Origin: Mikania micrantha
Taxonomy: Eukaryota > Streptophyta > Magnoliopsida > Asterales > Asteraceae
Length of the DNA: 64,000 nt
Assembly (NCBI GenBank): GCA_009363875.1
Contig: CM018689.1
Span: forward strand, 53,507,741 to 53,571,740
Direction of reading: 5' to 3'
The translations under genes were made by a program, and so were the position numbers. Within the stretch, counting starts at the first letter, position 1. Each line of letters begins with the position of its first letter. A model generated the notes under the pieces. It made no database searches and was not told the origin of the DNA. It saw only the letters and a program-made list of their open reading frames with translations. Below are positions 11,271 through 23,656 of this stretch, piece by piece.

Positions 11271-14200
11271 TGTAACACCCCGATCCTAGGGGTGTCGCGA
11301 ATAAATTTACGAATAAATATATTGTATCATCCTTGACCTGATAAATACAGCGAAAGACTTATATTGACCGCAAAATTACGAATAAATTTGAACTTTTTCA
11401 AACATCGTAATAATTGCACAATTAATGTGCATAAGTGAATAAGTTACAAAATATTCATAAATTCTTAAGTCGATGTTTTAACAAAATTCATAGTATTATC
11501 AAGTAGACGAATTTCCAAAAGTTAGTCTTCAATTTCTTGTCAGCATCCTTCTTAAATCCCTTCACTTCCATGTTCTTGTATTACCTGTATCGCGAGCTAA
11601 AACAAATCAACTACATACATAGTTGGTGAGTCATGGCCAGTGACAGTTAAAATAATAATCAAATTATATTTGTGTGTGCAAGTAACTGATTGTCAAATCA
11701 AGTCTCACGACGTTAAGTATTCGTCCGTCAACGATCATAACACGGTGTTTGTTAACATATACACTACTCTAGAGCCACTAGCGCAGATACAGTGTTGAAT
11801 GACACACATAGGGTCCACTATAGTGATGCACCAAATCCCTTGTCTGTGACGTCAACCGCAGCAACTCCACCATAGTGACAGTCGCCCGGCAATCCCTTAT
11901 CCCCGTAGATACTGGCCCGTAGGCCGGAGTCGAACATTCGACCCCATCATGAATTATCCTTTATCCCTTATCCTTATCCTTAGCTTCTAGAGCAAGGTAC
12001 CTCCAATTCTCACGGATCCGTTTGAACGCGTATATGCCCTGAGGTAGTTGTAAGTAGGTCTTATAGTTAAACAGGCCGACCCCTTCCCCCTACCTTGATG
12101 ATTTGCCTCTGACCAATATCCATAAACTGGACGTACCTAAGTCTATGCAATGTTATCTAAGAGGTACAGTTTATTTTACAGCAACACACATAAAAAAAAT
12201 CCTTTAAGTTAAAATCCCTTTTAAAAGAGCTCGGATACATCCCCAAAACATTTAAGTAAAAAGGGGAGGTCAAGACTCACCTGAGTTATTTGACCGGTTC
12301 GTAAAACCTGAAGTAGTATGTTCACCAAGTCCTGGTGATTAAGGCTAATCACACACGTGCAAATCTAGTTTATAATAAACATTTTGAGTTAACACGTGAG
12401 TTTAGAAAGTGGTCTCACGACCTAATATTGCATCCTTAATCTTGGTCCTTATGACATATTGCCAAAATTAATAACTTGGTAATAGTCGTAATTATAACCG
12501 GAGATGCTTCTATTCGTTTTTGTAAGTATAATTTCATCCTTGCAATTCCTTTCTTAAAAGTCTCTTGAATCGTTTGTAAATTCTTTTAGTTTTTCTTAAA
12601 CATATATACATACATATATGTATATATATGGAGGACGGTTATAATATAAAGGAAATTAACGTGTTAAGCGTAGGAAGCCACATGAATGCGCCATGTGTCA
12701 TATAGGTAAAGGGCATTATCGTCCATATAAAATTACAGACCATGCTTCATAAAATTACAGACTGACATTTAATACCCATAATCAAGGACCACCGGGATAA
12801 TCACAGGCCAATAATTACGGACCACATTATATAACAAACACAAACCGTATTTTAACACACATAATCAATGACAAAATGTATAATCACGGACCACATTATA
12901 TGAAAATCACGGACCGTCATTTAACATGCATGATCAAAGAATCAACTGCATAATCACGTACCAATAATCACGTACCAAGCATAAAAATCACGTACCACGA
13001 TTTTTTTTTTAAAAAAAAATATAACAATACTATACTCAAATTAAAGATAATACAATTCTCTATTTTATGGTGTATTTTTTTAAAAAAATGATTAAGCGTT
13101 TAAAAGTTATTTGATTTTTAAAAAAATGGTGGAACTTGATTTACCCATAAAAAAGTCAACAAATGTAGGCAATTCCTTTTTTGCCCTTCCAGCTTTAATT
13201 CACACAAGTTTTAAATAAAATGTGGAGACCCCCAAATCTTAACTGTTCATATATGATCAAGGGCCCAGATTCCTTCATATCCTTCTCACGTTAATAACCC
13301 TTTGTATTTGAGCCAGCTCCTATATATGTGTATATATATTATTGCTCATACTAGACCGAGAGAATCTCGACTAGTTAAATACAGTTATTCAAATCATTTA
13401 TCCTTTTTAGAAGCATTAAACATAATGATGATTTAAACCAAAGTCTATATCCTTGGCAGTTTCACTTTTAAAAGTTAAACTTGCCTTCAAAATTCATTTT
13501 ATGATTTTAGCATCATCTTTGGGCTCAATGACTAAATTCTAACATTTTATGTTCAATTGAACATTTATAGATGATTTTGAACATAATCTATCTATACTCG
13601 TGTTTAAAATACTTGCGGGTTCGAATTAGTCAAAAATGACCCTTTTTGATCTCAAATGCCTTAATTGTTATCTACAACCATACTTTGAGTCAATTGAGCA
13701 ACTAAAATCAATGTATATAATACCTTTTAAGTGTATCATAATGATCAAGTTCAATCCCTTGCAATTGTAGTCATTACCTACAACCCAAGTCAAACGATCA
13801 ATTTCTTTTGACTTTTCAAGTAAACTTTTTAACTTAAAACTTAACCAAAGGAAGAAAACCCTTACTTGTAACCTTCAATTTCTTCACAATCAACACTCAA
13901 ACTCAATGTAATTCATCTTTCTTGAGGTTACCTACAATAACCATCAACCTCTTGAAACAGTAAAAAAATAACTTTACTTACATTCACTCAAACCAACATA
14001 GTTGCATTCTCTAGACAAGAGATACTAACCTTGATGTTTATTTCTTTCAATTTCGCTCTTACATCTCTTAAAAATGTGATTTCAAGCTTCAATTTCATTT
14101 CATAAACGACCCTATACAAAAAGGGTATAAATGGGTTACTCCAAACTCAAGAACACTAATATAGTGCTTGAGAGTTAACATACCTCTAATTTGTTGATAT

Positions 14201-14512
14201 CTTCAATATTAGCAGCTCCCATTTGCTCTTGTTCTTTGCCCGTTCTAGTTCGTCCTCTGTTTTTCTTTTTTCCTTATGCGTCGTGATAGCTGCTGGTGTC
14301 TTTTGTTTATTTCGAGTGGGCATTGGGCTTTAAGCCCATTTGAGTAATACGTAAACTTGGCTGCATCATAAATTCTATTTTTTTATTTTTATTTTTCTTC
14401 GTGGAGTTGTGTATGCAATATGCATATATTTGTTTCTTTTTCTTTTGAACTATATGTATGTACGTTTTATATATATATATACACCCATACATACGTACGT
14501 ACATACATACAT

Positions 14513-14516
<4 letters not shown>

Positions 14517-14586
<70 letters not shown>
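14517..14586. repeat. (TA)n microsatellite, about 35 units
   Basis: An uninterrupted TA run inside the solo LTR, preceded by a (TACA/TACG)n stretch at 14481-14516. The short overlapping ORFs called across it on both strands are low-complexity artefacts. Confidence 0.95.
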
Positions 14587-14588
<2 letters not shown>

Positions 14589-14741
14589 TAACTTTGATCC
14601 ATCTCGTTTGTGTTTGGGTCCGGTTTAAATCGAAAGCAGACGGGTCGTCCTTCAACTCTACCAATCATCTTTTTATCCCAATTTATTTAAACCGTTTGAA
14701 TCCTATTTGACCAGTCTAACAAATAAATTCTTATTCTTTAT

Positions 14742-14742
14742 T

Positions 14743-14773
<31 letters not shown>
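14742..14773. repeat. (TA)n microsatellite
   Basis: A short TA run near the right end of the solo LTR. Confidence 0.9.
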
Positions 14774-14776
<3 letters not shown>

Positions 14777-14794
14777 GTCTTGAGATACGAGGTG

Positions 14795-14798
<4 letters not shown>

Positions 14799-14825
<27 letters not shown>

Positions 14826-14843
14826 CATACATACATACATACA
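14799..14843. repeat. (CATA)n microsatellite at the solo LTR border
   Basis: About eleven tandem acat units begin exactly where the LTR ends (ggtgttaca). They probably expanded from the terminal taca plus the target site and have erased the target duplication. Confidence 0.9.
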
Positions 14844-15058
14844 TAACAAATAACAATAACAATAATACACTAAATTTATAAAAAGGGTATCTATAAAATT
14901 TTTGGTGTCTTATATAAATTATCTAATTTATAAAATGTAAGTTATCTAAAAGATATAAAAGATGTTATAAATTTTGAGATTCATTTCACAATAATAGATT
15001 AAATAAAATAGAAGGATCAAATTTGTAACTTGTTAAAAGTTGAATGTGAGTGGAGATG

Positions 15059-17926
15059 TGTGACACCCAGTATTTTCCATGTCATCATTTATATTATTTT
15101 AATAATAATTTGTATTATTATTACATACGTGGCACCAGAATTAATGATATTTAGTGTGACACGTGGCACAACAGTCCAAACACACACAATAATCAGATAA
15201 TTCGAGGAATTATCGTAAAACGCTTGCACGTGTCTTGACTAACGAACGTTGATGAAATAATCAAAACACAACCCACTTTCACAACACTTAGGCTCCAGGG
15301 AACTTAAAACAAGTGAAACGATGTTTATAAGTCTCAAAACGATGATCGTAATTGTGAAATACGCAAAAAACGGGCCAAAACAATGAAAATGGGCCTATTG
15401 GGCGTGTCCAAAGGCCCAGGCATTATGCCCGGACCCAACCACCCACCCTTGGCGATGCGCGCGAGGCAGGAAGAGCGCCTCGGATGCCGGCTCATCCGTG
15501 CGCTACGCCTGGATTCGGTGTCGCCCGCTGGGCGATACGCCTGGGAGCAAGAATCGCTGAAAAATATTTTTGAGAACCACAAAACCATCATTACACTACT
15601 ATCATCATCAAACTTACTTCTAGACGCAACCTACTCGACTTAAACTCCCCAAAACCTCTGCTATCACCTCCAACACCCCCTAATCACCCTCTTGGAAGCC
15701 ATTGATGAAGCTTTGAAAGCTCGAGATCGAAGTAAACAAGAACTTGAAGCTTGAAGAAGCTAGAAGAAGGTCATCACCCTCATCAACCTGCTAGAAGAGG
15801 AGTTCCAGGAGCGTTAGAAGCTGATTCATCATCATCTTGGAGCATTTGAAGGTAGATCTATGACCCATATAGCATAAAAACACCTACACAAACATGCAAG
15901 CCTCTAAGGCCACATGCACACACATAACCCACACATGCACGAAATTTTGGTATTAGAAAGCTGTGATTTATGACCTTGTTACTGATTTGATGATGTTGGA
16001 ACAATCCATGACGATTTTGTTATGATTTGATAGTCATTTTAGTCATAATGTTGAAGATGGTAACTTTTACTTACATGCATGTATGATCTAATGTGATTTA
16101 GATGATTTTGGTTAGGAACACATGATTATGAATGATATTTGTGATGATTAATATGATCAAGGATGGTCGATCTAGTCAAAAGATGATTAATTGCAATTAT
16201 TTCCATTTTTAGTAACTTTGTTGTTACAAAATGATGAAGATGATGAAATAGGAACATGCATGTTGTTAACATAATGATTTGGAACTATATGGTGATTATC
16301 GAGGTATTTGATTTATTAGAATTGTTGAAAGAAGCGATTTACACTATTATTCCTAAATATAGTAACTTTTAAGTCACAAACGGTTAAATGTTGATGAACT
16401 AGATATTGTAGTATGTTTAACATGGCTATTTGGTCTCAACATGATAATAATAAGTGTCTTGATTCATTTGAATGATTGAAACATGAGTATTTGCTACAAG
16501 TTTCCATAAATAGAAACTTTGGCTAATGAACTTGTCCATTTGGCCAAGTTTGGATTATGACGATGATGTTGAGAATCCTAGGACCATGTTAGAAAGGATT
16601 ATTGATGACTAGGAAAATGAGACATATGAGCTTACTATAAATAGTAACTTTTAAAAAGGAGTATGCTTAATTGATTAAGTGTGACTATGTGCTATGTGAT
16701 AACATGATCATATTGGTTAATTATGCATATTAGAACAAACGGAAAACGATTTCTTGCATGACTTGCTTAAAATAGAAACTTCCCTAAAATGGAAACTTAG
16801 TATAAATAGTAAGTTATTCCACGGATGCATATTATGTGCTCACACACTTCACACGACACTAACCGCACGTCAAACGATCACTTGAACTAAACACGTCACC
16901 AACGGGTCGTTAGGTCAAACACGGGCAACAATGTCAACACGACCAAACACGGTCAACACGACCAAACACGGTCAACACGACCAAACACGGTCAACACGAC
17001 CAAACACAGTCAACACGACCCACATAACAACTTGGAGTTGTTTGGACACGAATACGGTCCGGTGAGACCCACACGAATATGAACACAAACTCATAACATC
17101 TATGTGATATAGGTAACCGCTAGGAGGCGCACTACTCCGTTCACGTGACGAACGCACTACTAAACTCAGGTGAGTTTACAGCCCCACTTTTACTCTTTAA
17201 CTGTTTTGTTAAACTCTTGGGTTTAAATACTATGCAATTGTTTTAGATGTATGACTGGTATGATGTAAAAACTATTTTCGAGTATAACTATTATCGCCAC
17301 AAGTCCTTATTAACCTTACTGTTAATTGTGTAACACGAGTCGTTATTACGTAGTACTACTGGGTTTGACTAGCCTCACTCGGCAACAATGTTGATTGGAG
17401 GTCATAACGAGTGTAATATCGATGTTGATACTGGGCTCCGCGATGATTAGGGGAGGCAAAGGAAACAGTCGAGTTTCGGTAAGATGAACTGACACACTCT
17501 CGGATCGTGGATCTAACAAACAACTTAACATACCCAGTATATATCTGAACGCACAACTATCTAAACCTGTGAACTCACCAACTTTATGTTGACACATTTT
17601 AGTATGTATTCTCAGGTTACTGAACGCACAATGCTAGGATGCACACGGATTAGGGCTAATGAGGAGTCTTGCATGCATTCTAACATATAGACTAAACATT
17701 GTCATGATTTTGTATTTTGAACAACGTAGTGTTTAGACAATTTACATTTCTGCTGCTAAAACAATTTACTATTCCCGCTGCTTATTTTAATGTAACTTGA
17801 ATTGAATATCAAAAAATGTCTGTTTTCAAAATCATATAGAGTCGTTCTATATGACTGAGAGCTTTGATCCTGGCCACGTCACACCCAGCGGTCTGACACC
17901 GCACGTGGCAAATTGGGGGTGTGACA
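15059..17926 (+). mobile_element. Solo LTR of a Tekay-like chromovirus, 2.87 kb, intact TSD
   Basis: Starts TGTGACACC and ends GGGGGTGTGACA, the + orientation of the LTR family at 20714-23656 and 42731-45655, with which it shares blocks such as the gtcaaacccagtagtactacg region (seen here as reverse complement near 17350). Perfect 5-bp duplication agatg at 15054-15058 and 17927-17931. There is no internal domain, so it arose by intra-element LTR recombination. It contains a GC-rich region at 15440-15550 (the place of the palindrome cluster in the related LTRs) and a 19-bp tandem repeat. Confidence 0.92.
16941..17016. repeat. 19-bp tandem repeat, 4 copies
   Basis: Unit gaccaaacacggtcaacac in four head-to-tail copies, the last with one change (acagtc). 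The related LTRs carry only about two diverged units at the matching place (gaccgtgtttgaccgtgtc near 30410), so the array expanded in this copy or subfamily. Confidence 0.92.
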
Positions 17927-18943
17927 AGATGGTTTTAAATCAGATTTAAAGAGAACAAAAATTGGGGGTGTAAACTGTCAAAACTCAAAGTCTTTTCCCC
18001 CTTTACCCGATCATCCCAACTACACGATTACACGTTTACAGCTGGAATTGGGATCAATTTTGCCAATGTCTTGACCGCGTGATTGAATCCCTATCAACAA
18101 TTTTAACCATTAACACCTAATAACTGCGTAATCGTTACTAAAAATAAGAGATGCAGCTCAAAATTCAAATCCGACTCCAATCTATATAAAAATCGAATTA
18201 ACCCATTCCATTCTCTTCCTTTGCCGACAATGAAGTAGTCTGTACAAGAAACAAACATTGACAACTCTATTTGAACACAAATCGAGCTAAAGTCGCGACG
18301 GGATCTTCGGCTCACTAGAACTACACACAACCGAACTCATAACAGGTAATATTCTACCCTCTTAGAATCTGAATAACATTAGGAACAAAAGCCCTATCCT
18401 TTTTAGGGCTAAAAATCTCTTCATCGATCGATTGAGAATGAACCTAGATCTAGAGTTTATCCGGATTTAGGGGCGATTTCAAAATTTGTATATTATCAAT
18501 TTGAAATGGAGTCTAGCAAGGGACTCAGCATAGTGGTAAACTGAGTTTGTTTGGGCGCATGAACCCGAGTTACAATCCACCCAGTGCAAGCTGAAACCGT
18601 TTTTGAGCCATTTTTAGGCATTCAATCCCATTTTTTATAATAAAAATTATATTAAAAATCATAAAAATTAGTTTTACATACTCTGATTTAATCCATCCTA
18701 ATTTTTAACAGATTTTTATTAGTTTTCTTTTATAAAAACTAATTTAACAAACACTATATTATTCAAAAATCATGATGATTAAGTGTTTAAAAATATTTTA
18801 AAGATTTAGGACACATATTTATAACATTAATAGTTATTTAAAAACTCAAGCTTTATAAAATACAATCTTTTTATTAATTCTTTAAACATAAAGAAAAATA
18901 TAATAATAAATAAAACAGATTTATTTTTTTAATACCCATTTTA

Positions 18944-18979
<36 letters not shown>

Positions 18980-20102
18980 TCCAAATCTTAAAAATGATAT
19001 CTTTAAAGTTTTTGAGAAAAGAGTTTTATTATTTTCTTTAAAGATAAACTAAAAGGATTTTTTTTTTAAAAAAAAAGGATCATTTTTTTTAAAACTAATC
19101 ATTCTTTTAAAAATCCAAATAAAATTTATAAGAACAAATAGTCATTTTTAAAATAAATTGTGTTTCAAACAAATCATTAATACTTTCACCAAGTCTTTAA
19201 AACCAATTTTTTTTAATCTTATGATTATATAAAATTAAACATACAGTTTTTTTTTTAAAATGAAATGGATGGGAAACAAGTTAATTAGCATTCTTAGAAA
19301 TACAAAATATTGAATAATAAATAAAAAGGAATGTGCAATATTCTATATTATTTATTATAAGGATATTATTAAATATTTTTAAAACATTTATTCTAGTTTA
19401 TTCAAACAAAAATGTTGATAAATAAATAAAGAGAATATTTTATATTCTATTTTATTATTTATTCAACATTGTGAGAATATTTATTTAAATAAATATTTCA
19501 AGCTATCCAATCAAACTTAGAATCATTCAACTAGGACTTCCATTAAAATGTCGTATTTTTAAGATCTTGAACTTTGAACTTTAGGATGCTAAGACTTTGT
19601 TGCTTAAACTTTAGGATGAGTAAATAGCTTGCTCCTACTAGCTAAGCATTCAAACTTGTGAGTTTCTTTACACTCCCTTTTACATTCTTTGTTTTTGGGA
19701 TGTTACGCATGTCTTATTCAAATTTTATTCATTCTATTATTCACTCAATTTATGATGCAAGCCTTAGACCTAGTTAGCTTTATGTGTTAGATGCTAAGCT
19801 TATACAATGCGTTGATTATATGTGTGATTCTAATAGTAGCCTAAGATGTGTTGATACCATCTTCGCATTGGCTTTTGTCATTGTGTGAAAAATGTGAAAA
19901 GTACACCTAGCAAATTTGTTGAAATACAAATGTTAATTAATAGTGTGGCCATACTTAAGTTAACAGTTTGTATGGATACTTGTTTGGACACAATCTATTG
20001 GTATTATTCATTCATTCTATTTTTCAAACTTGTATTCATGCTATGCTTATGATACGTATTATGATTAGGTTATATTTTGCATCCTTTTTATACTATTATT
20101 TA
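17927..20102. other. AT-rich DNA between elements; possible orphan promoter at 18182-18345
   Basis: A TATA-like word (ctatataaaa, 18182-18191) is followed by about 130 bases of C-rich leader-like sequence and a splice-donor-like aacag/gtaat at 18345/18346. No open coding sequence follows. A solo LTR inserted just upstream (15059-17926). It could be the cut-off 5' end of a host gene or chance. The rest is AT-rich and gene-free, with a TA run at 18952-18976. Confidence 0.35.
18505..18645 (+). mobile_element. Possible degenerate tRNA-derived SINE
   Basis: An A-box-like word (agcatagtggtaaactg) followed about 35 bases later by a B-box-like word (gagttacaatcc, 8 of 11 to GGTTCGAATCC) and a T-rich end. 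No target duplication was found; ends are approximate. Confidence 0.35.
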
Positions 20103-20128
20103 AACTTAGTGTGTGACTCACCAACTAT

Positions 20129-20531
20129 TAGGGGTGTTCAAAAAAATCCGTATCCGAATCCGAATCCTAAATATCCGAAAATCCGAATCCTAAATATTCA
20201 AAAAAATCGGATATCCGAAAGTTCGGATATACGAAATTTCGGATTCGGATACCTGTTTGAAAATTTTCGGATAGTTCGGATATCCGATATCTGAAATAGT
20301 TTTTTATTTCGGATATTTTTTCGGATATTTTTTCGGATATTTTTCGGATATTTTTCGGATATCCGGATAATTTTCGGATATCCGAAATATATTTTTTAAA
20401 TTTTTTATTTTTTTCTGATTTCGGAATCCGAATCCGAACTTTCGGATATCCGATCTTCGGATATCCGAAATTTTCGGATATCCGAAGTTCGGATATCCGA
20501 AACTTCAGATATCCGAAAATGAACACCCCTA
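20129..20531. mobile_element. hAT MITE with 8-bp TSD, body of palindromic decamers
   Basis: Terminal inverted repeats TAGGGGTGTTCA / TGAACACCCCTA; perfect 8-bp duplication ccaactat at 20121-20128 and 20532-20539, diagnostic of hAT. The 403-bp body is built largely from variants of CGGATATCCG, itself a palindrome, about ten times. The two overlapping frames of 108 and 122 codons (rich in Ile-Arg-Tyr-Pro repeats) are by-products of this repetition. Confidence 0.93.
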
Positions 20532-20713
20532 CCAACTATGCAAATAGTTGACAAACTCTATTTTACATGTGTGACATGTTAAGAAATATTTGGATGAAGA
20601 CATAAGATATGCTTAGTGACCTAGTGTAAACTTTGAAACAATTGTATAGACATTTCAACGTAATGTTTGGTTTATTTTGAATTATTTTAATGACTATTTG
20701 AATGATGTTTAAT

Positions 20714-23656
20714 TGTCACACCCCCAAATTCCCACTCGTGGTGTCAGTCCACGTGGGTGTGACATGGCCAGGATCATAGCTCATGGTCATATAGAACGAC
20801 TCTATATGAGTTACACATTCACACAGTTTTGCAATATAACAGGGTTTCATTCAATAAGCAGCGGAAAATGTTTAATATTAAAGCAGCGGAAATAAAGAGA
20901 AGTACAGCGGAAAGTAAATTGTTTGAAACAGACACTACAAAAGTTTAAATTGTTTTAAAACACATCCAATGCACACAATGCCTAGGACACGAGTCTATAT
21001 GCAGGCCAGACTCCTTAACATGTCCAAGTGCGCATCCTAGCGTATGCTCCATCAGTTACCTGAGAATACATGCGAAAAGTGTCAACTAAAAAGTTGGTGA
21101 GTTCACAGGTTTAGACAGACTGAGAAATAAACAGACATATACTGGGTATGTTAAGTTGTTTGTTGGATACTACGATCCGCGGAGTGTGTCAGTTCATCTT
21201 ACCGAAACTAGACTGTTCCCGTTTGCCTCCGCGAGTCATCGCTGAACTCGCAATTCACATCGAAATTACACTCGTTATGACCTCCAGTCAACATTGGTGC
21301 CGAGTGGGGCTAGTCAAACCCAGTAGTACTACGTAATTACGACTCGTTTGTTACACAACTAACGGTAAGGATAAGTGAGGACTTTATGCGATAATAGTTA
21401 CACTCGAAAATGGTTTTCACAACATACCAGTCATATATCTAAAACAGTTGCATTGTATTCTCACCCCAATAGTTTAGCAAAAGCATTTAAAGAGTAAAAT
21501 TGGGGCCGTAAACTCACCTGAGTTTAGTAATGCGTTAGCTCAAAGAGAAAGTGTAGCTCGCCGGCTAGTAGTCACCTATATCACATAGGTACTATGAGTT
21601 TGTGTTCACGAGTGCGGGTCTCACCGGACCGTGTTAGTGTTCAACAACACTAAGTGGTTATGTGGGTCGAGTTGACCGTGTTTGACTGTGTCGATCGTGT
21701 TTGACCTAACGACCCGTTGGTGACGGTTTGGATCAAGTGTTCGTGTAAGTGTGCGGTTTAGTGTCGTGTGAAGTGCACGGATACCAAAACCATTCCTATG
21801 AGGAAACTTACTTTTTGTGGTAAGTTTCTAGTTTAGGAAAGTTTTCATATTTGGCAAGTTGTGCAATAACTTATATTCCGATTATTCTAACATGCATATT
21901 TATCCTAAATGAGCATGTTATCACATAGCACATAGTTACACATAGCCGGTTTAACATTGTTTGCGCGTAAAAGTTTCCATTTTTAGAAAGTTTCTAAAAT
22001 AAGCATATTTTATCAAGTTAACAACCAACGTCATCTAATATCATCATCTTAGTCCTAAATAATCCTTTAATCATGATCGTTACGATTAACATGTGACAAA
22101 TCATCGACTTAGCAAAATAAAGTTACTATATTTAGTAACTTATGAAAATTACACAAAATCAAGTCTCCTAACAGCATAATCCTTTCACTATCATCATATA
22201 ATCAACCAATAAACATGTTAGACTCATAACATTATTATACCCATCATCAAGTTGCAAACTTGTGATAAAAAGTTACCATTTATAGTAACATTTATAAAAA
22301 TCATGACTTTTAACAATTCTAACCATCCAAATGTTCTAAGAATCATCATGTTATCATCCTAAATTTCATTCCAAGCATAAATCATGGATTCAAACACATG
22401 CATGTGACCATTAACACCATTACTCACCTACTTGCAAGAATAAAGTTTCTAAATTTAGCAATAAACCCCAAATGACCATATTTGACATCATCAAACATTC
22501 TAAATCATGTAGAGCATCATCAATATCATGTCTAGTAACATTTCTATATCAAATATCATGTGAATCATGCTTGATCATGCATGCATGTTGTCAAATGTGC
22601 ATGTTTCATAATCACATCAATAAATCCATCATCATATTCAATCAAAATCGTCATAGATCACTACCAATGCTTCAAATCAGTGCTAATAACATCTAATAAC
22701 AGATTTAAAACATCTAAAATTCGTGATTAAAGTGGTGATGGTGATGCATGTGGCCAATATGGCTTGCATACACGCCTAGTGATGATTTTAGACAAGATTG
22801 AACATGGAAACTACCTTTCGAAGCTTTGAATCACTGAAATAGAACTCGAGCAGCTCTGTTGGAACTCTAAACGTGACTGAGATTGATTTGGATGCAAGGA
22901 ACAAGAAGGTAGGATGTTTTTGTGGGTTCTACAAGGCTTCAATCTCCTCCAATGGTCTCTAAACGACTTGGAATAGGTTCAATGAGGCTTGCATATCGCT
23001 CAGGGTCGAGATAAGGTGCTTCCAGTCGAGAGAAATCGGTGAAGGGGCGACAGGAATGATTAACATTGGTTTTATAAAGATTTTATGCGTGTTGGGGTCG
23101 TCGCGTACCGCGACATATATCCAAAAAGAAGCTCCGCGTACCGCAGCGATTAAAATAATAATTCTGTTCCCGAAACACGCCGCGTACCGCGATGGTGGAA
23201 GTTGATCGGTCGTCGCGTACCGCGACTCTTTTCGGAGAATTCAAATTCTCCCGCTCGAGCTTCGCGTATCGCGAAAGCCCAATTGGGTGCCCATCGCGTA
23301 CCGCGATGGGTCTTGGTTGAGCCTAATAAGCCCAATTTCATTGTTTTGAACCGAATTTCTCGTATTTCTCGAATACGATCATCGTTTCTCGACACCTAAG
23401 CGTTGTTCTACTAACTTAGGTTCTCTGGAACCTAATTGTGCAGTGAAAGTGTACTGTGGTTCGATCCGTTCACCAACGTTCGTCATTCAAGACACGTGCG
23501 AGTTTCGTGCGATAATTCATCGAATTATCGGTGTGTTTGGTCTGTTGTGCCACGTGTCACACTAAATACAAATATTCTAGTGCCACGTATGAAATAATAA
23601 TACACATTATTATTAAAATAAAATAAATACTGACCTGGAAATTGCGAGGTGTCACA
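20714..23656 (-). repeat. Tekay-1 3' LTR (left copy)
   Basis: 2943 bp, TGTCACA at both + strand edges (TGTGACA...TGTGACA when read in element direction). About 99% identical to 29450-32393. It contains short matches to tracts in the other LTRs of the window and a cluster of GC-rich palindromes at 23100-23309. Confidence 0.96.
23100..23309. promoter_or_regulatory. Cluster of six CGCG-TAC-CGCG dyads in the LTR
   Basis: GTCGCGTACCGCGAC (23100-23114), a decayed copy (23131-23147), gccgcgtaccgcgat (23180-23194), GTCGCGTACCGCGAC (23212-23226), TTCGCGTATCGCGAA (23261-23275) and CCATCGCGTACCGCGATGG (23291-23309). The core repeats but the outer bases differ from site to site and stay self-complementary. 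In element direction the cluster lies about 350-560 nt into the LTR, probably U3. The same cluster occurs at 31837-32046, 45103-45310 and 62326-62535. Role as protein-binding dyads is inference. Confidence 0.6.

Larger units (their letters stand above)
11271..14799 (-). mobile_element. Solo LTR, about 3.5 kb, Ty3/gypsy-like
   Basis: Ends are a perfect inverted repeat, TGTAACACC and GGTGTTACA. No internal domain, primer site or polypurine tract is present, so this is a lone LTR left after LTR-LTR recombination. The left end (cccgatcctagggg) resembles the 3' edge of the Tekay LTRs here, which suggests minus orientation. Flanking pentamers tgtat and tacat agree at 3 of 5 positions; the right one is now part of a tetranucleotide microsatellite, so the duplication is uncertain. 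No ORF above background. Confidence 0.75.

Noticed and set aside
14409..14710. Overlapping frames of Tyr-Ile repeats
   Set aside because: Translations of the (TA)n microsatellite.
15334..15643. 85- and 86-codon overlapping frames in GC-rich DNA
   Set aside because: They sit in the GC-rich palindromic zone of a solo LTR and mirror each other on opposite strands.
20167..20535. 122-codon minus frame rich in Ile, Arg, Ser, Tyr, Pro
   Set aside because: Produced by palindromic decamers of the hAT MITE; low-complexity with no stop by composition.
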